Assembly: GCA_030043395.1 (NCBI GenBank)
Contig: JASHXW010000495.1
Location: 1-8,495, forward strand
Reading direction: 5' to 3'
DNA length: 8,495 nt
DNA from: Streptosporangiaceae bacterium
GTDB lineage: Bacteria > Actinomycetota > Actinomycetes > Streptosporangiales > Streptosporangiaceae
Shown: positions 6,500 to 8,495 of the stretch, piece by piece
How positions within the stretch are numbered: the stretch's first letter is position 1
Layout: every line of letters starts with the position of its first letter
The notes under the pieces: generated by a model
Database searches by the model: none
The model's input: the letters and a program-made list of their open reading frames with translations, nothing else
Told to the model about the DNA's origin: nothing
Made by a program: the position numbers and the translations under genes

Positions 6500-8495
6500 G
6501 CGTTCGCATCATCGAGGTACCCGACATCGGCGTGATCTCGCCGCCAGCGCAGGCAGAACCGGACGCCGGCTTCGGCGCGCTGCGCACCAGCCACGGCAAC
6601 CTGCCACTGAGCTCCATGGACGTCCGGGCGCGGATCACCGCGATGGTCGCCGGCGTGGAGGTCGTCCAGGGCTTCGTCAACTCATTCGACGTGCCGCTCG
6701 AGGCAACCTACGTGTTCCCGCTGCCTGACCGTGGCGCCGTCACGGCGATGCGGATGGAGGCGGACGGCAGGGTCATCGACGCGGTCCTGCACGAGCGCGC
6801 GAAGGCCAGGAAGGAGTACGACGCCGCGATCGCCGAAGGCAAGCGCGCGGCCATCGCCGAGGAAGACCGCCCGGATGTGTTCACCATGCGAGTCGGGAAC
6901 ATGCTGCCAGGGGAGCGCGTGACGATCCGGCTGTCGTTGAGCCAGCCGTTGCCGTTCGAGGACGGCGAGATCACGTTCAGGTTCCCGTTCGTCGTCGCAC
7001 CCAGGTACATCCCCGGTGCGCCGCTGCCCGGCACCGCTGCCGGCGCGGGGGTGGCCCCGGACACCGACGCGGTGCCCGACGCCTCCAGGATCACGCCGCC
7101 CGTCCTGCTGCCAGGGTTCCCCAGCCCGGTCGACCTGAGCTTCGTGGCCGAGATCGCACCGTCGGGGTTGCCGCTCGCGCAGATCCGGTCGAGCTTGCAC
7201 GCGATCGCGGACGAGGCGGCGCCGGATGGCAGCACGATCGTGCGGCTCGCGCCAGGCGAGCGGCTCGACCGCGACCTGATCCTGCGCCTGACGGTGTCCG
7301 ACGCCACGCAGGTGGCTGGCTCGCTCGTGCTGTGCCCGGACACCGCGGATTCCAGGGACGTGCAGCCGGGAGAGGACATGGGTGACGGCACCTTCATGCT
7401 GACCCTGGTGCCGCCAGCGAACAGCGCCGGAGCCGGAGCCGGGACTGCGCGCGACGTAGTGATCGTGCTCGACCGGTCAGGGAGCATGCACGGGTGGAAG
7501 ATCGTCGCTGCCCGCCGGGCGGCCGCGAGGATCGTGGACACCCTCGGCCCTGGCGACCGGTTCGCCGTGATCGGCTTCGACAACGTGGTCGAGCAGCCGC
7601 CCGACCTGGGCGGCGGGCTGGTCGCGGGAACTGACCGTAACAGGTTCCGCGCCGTGGAGTTCCTCGCGGCCATGACCGCGCGCGGCGGCACCGAGATGCT
7701 CGGCGCCCTCGAGCGGGCCGCCGACCTGCTGTCCGCCGAAAGCGCAGGCGCGAGGCAACGGGTGCTCGTGCTGGTCACCGACGGCCAAGTCGGCAATGAG
7801 GACCAGATTCTCGGCATGCAGGCCGCGCGGCTCGCCGGCGTCCGGCTGCACGCCATCGGCATCGACCGCGCGGTGAACGCCGGCTTCCTGGCCCGGCTGG
7901 CCGCGTCCGGGCGGGGCAGGTGCGAGCTGGTGGAGTCCGAGGACCGGCTCGACGAGGCTGCTGCCAGGATTCACCGGCGCATTGTCGCCCCGGTTGTCAC
8001 CGGCATCGCCGTGGAATCCAACGACGTGCAGATCGTGCCAGGCACGATCACCCCGGCCCGGCTGGCTGACATGTTCGAAGGCGCGCCGGTAACGATCAGC
8101 GGGCGGTTCGAGGGCGCATGCAACCCTGGCTCGACCATCCGGGTGCGTGGTGTCCTGGCCGATGGAAACGCGCACGAGCAAGTGCTTGCAGGCGTTGCTC
8201 ACAGCGGCTCGGTGCCGACCGCGCTCTGGGCGCGCGCATTGCTGCGCGAGCTGGAAGATCGCTATGCATGCGGCCCGGGCGGGCCGGCCAGCGCGCTGCA
8301 GGACCTGGAGCGGCAGATCGTCTCGGTGTCGCTGCGCTTCGGCGTGCTGTGCCGCTTTACCGCCTTCCTGGCCGTCGACACGCGGATCGTCGCAGACGGC
8401 AGCTCTCCGCACCGTGTCGTGCAACCGGTCGAGTATCCCTTCGGCTGGGAGTCGCTGGAGTACCAGGGGGCCGCAATGGGCGCGATGACGCTAGC
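6496..8495 (+). CDS. VIT and von Willebrand factor A domain protein, 3'-partial
   Basis: Starts at GTG 6496, which overlaps the upstream stop as GTGA, and stays open to the right edge (666 codons). Residues about 36-175 form a VIT domain (LPLSSMDVRARITAMVAGVEV, VPLEATYVFPLPD, AVTAMRMEADGRVIDAVLHERAKARKEYDAAI, then PDVFTMRVGNMLPGERVTI). Residues about 320-497 form a VWA domain with an intact metal-ion-dependent adhesion site: D326-R-S328-G-S330, T399 (GGTEM) and D429 (VTDGQ). The C-terminal part has LWARALLRELED (577-588) and RFGVLCRFTAFLAVD (614-628), typical of bacterial proteins with the inter-alpha-trypsin-inhibitor heavy-chain layout. There is no signal peptide or membrane segment, so it is probably cytoplasmic. 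It likely mediates Mg2+-dependent protein binding; the partner is unknown. The usual family length suggests that about 50-150 codons are missing. Translational coupling makes it the prime target or partner of the MerR protein. Confidence 0.9.
   Translation, partial: MSVRIIEVPDIGVISPPAQAEPDAGFGALRTSHGNLPLSSMDVRARITAMVAGVEVVQGFVNSFDVPLEATYVFPLPDRGAVTAMRMEADGRVIDAVLHERAKARKEYDAAIAEGKRAAIAEEDRPDVFTMRVGNMLPGERVTIRLSLSQPLPFEDGEITFRFPFVVAPRYIPGAPLPGTAAGAGVAPDTDAVPDASRITPPVLLPGFPSPVDLSFVAEIAPSGLPLAQIRSSLHAIADEAAPDGSTIVRLAPGERLDRDLILRLTVSDATQVAGSLVLCPDTADSRDVQPGEDMGDGTFMLTLVPPANSAGAGAGTARDVVIVLDRSGSMHGWKIVAARRAAARIVDTLGPGDRFAVIGFDNVVEQPPDLGGGLVAGTDRNRFRAVEFLAAMTARGGTEMLGALERAADLLSAESAGARQRVLVLVTDGQVGNEDQILGMQAARLAGVRLHAIGIDRAVNAGFLARLAASGRGRCELVESEDRLDEAAARIHRRIVAPVVTGIAVESNDVQIVPGTITPARLADMFEGAPVTISGRFEGACNPGSTIRVRGVLADGNAHEQVLAGVAHSGSVPTALWARALLRELEDRYACGPGGPASALQDLERQIVSVSLRFGVLCRFTAFLAVDTRIVADGSSPHRVVQPVEYPFGWESLEYQGAAMGAMTL

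Noticed and set aside
5704..6594. Open frames on the - strand across the MerR gene
   Set aside because: They overlap the well-supported MerR frame and the palindromic control region, and their Arg/Ser/Pro-rich translations show no domain.
6708..8424. Two long - strand frames opposite the VIT/VWA gene
   Set aside because: The + strand frame has an intact VIT domain and a full MIDAS motif. The - strand products are low-complexity Ser/Arg- or Asp/Gly/His-rich shadows.

Overview
The window is GC-rich, has strong third-position G/C bias and is almost fully coding. It carries gene families typical of Actinomycetes: a PaaX-type regulator, a MerR-type regulator coupled to a VIT/VWA protein, and secreted NHL-repeat proteins. 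It looks like chromosomal DNA of a high-GC actinobacterium, probably a soil type. I cannot name the genus. I found no RNA gene, insertion sequence, integrase, CRISPR array or phage gene.

Region 1 (start to 4775, + strand): two tandem paralogous genes for large NHL-type beta-propeller proteins, 7 bp apart. The first is cut by the left edge and lacks about 46 N-terminal codons, judged against its neighbour. The second is complete (813 aa) and has a signal peptide. By my count each has 12 NHL-like units, ten of which carry a repeated 'SGTFYG..MTAG.IYT.AG' hairpin between units. Twelve units would fit two six-bladed propellers per protein. Neither has a C-terminal anchor, so they look like exported soluble or wall-associated proteins. 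Their ligand is unknown.

Region 2 (4780 to 5682, - strand): a PaaX-family repressor, convergent with region 1. Only 4 bp separate the two stop codons.

Region 3 (5683 to about 5803): a divergent control region. It contains a perfect inverted repeat with 13-bp arms around a single base (5769-5795). This AT-rich island carries TTGACA at both outer ends, one per strand, and is the best operator candidate in the window.

Region 4 (5789 to right edge, + strand): a MerR-type regulator with an enlarged DNA-binding domain, translationally coupled (GTGA overlap) to a VIT+VWA protein with a complete MIDAS metal site. The latter runs off the right edge after 666 codons. The working model is that one or both regulators act at the shared palindrome to control the merR-VIT/VWA operon, and possibly paaX itself. 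Nothing in the sequence links the propeller genes to that circuit apart from adjacency.
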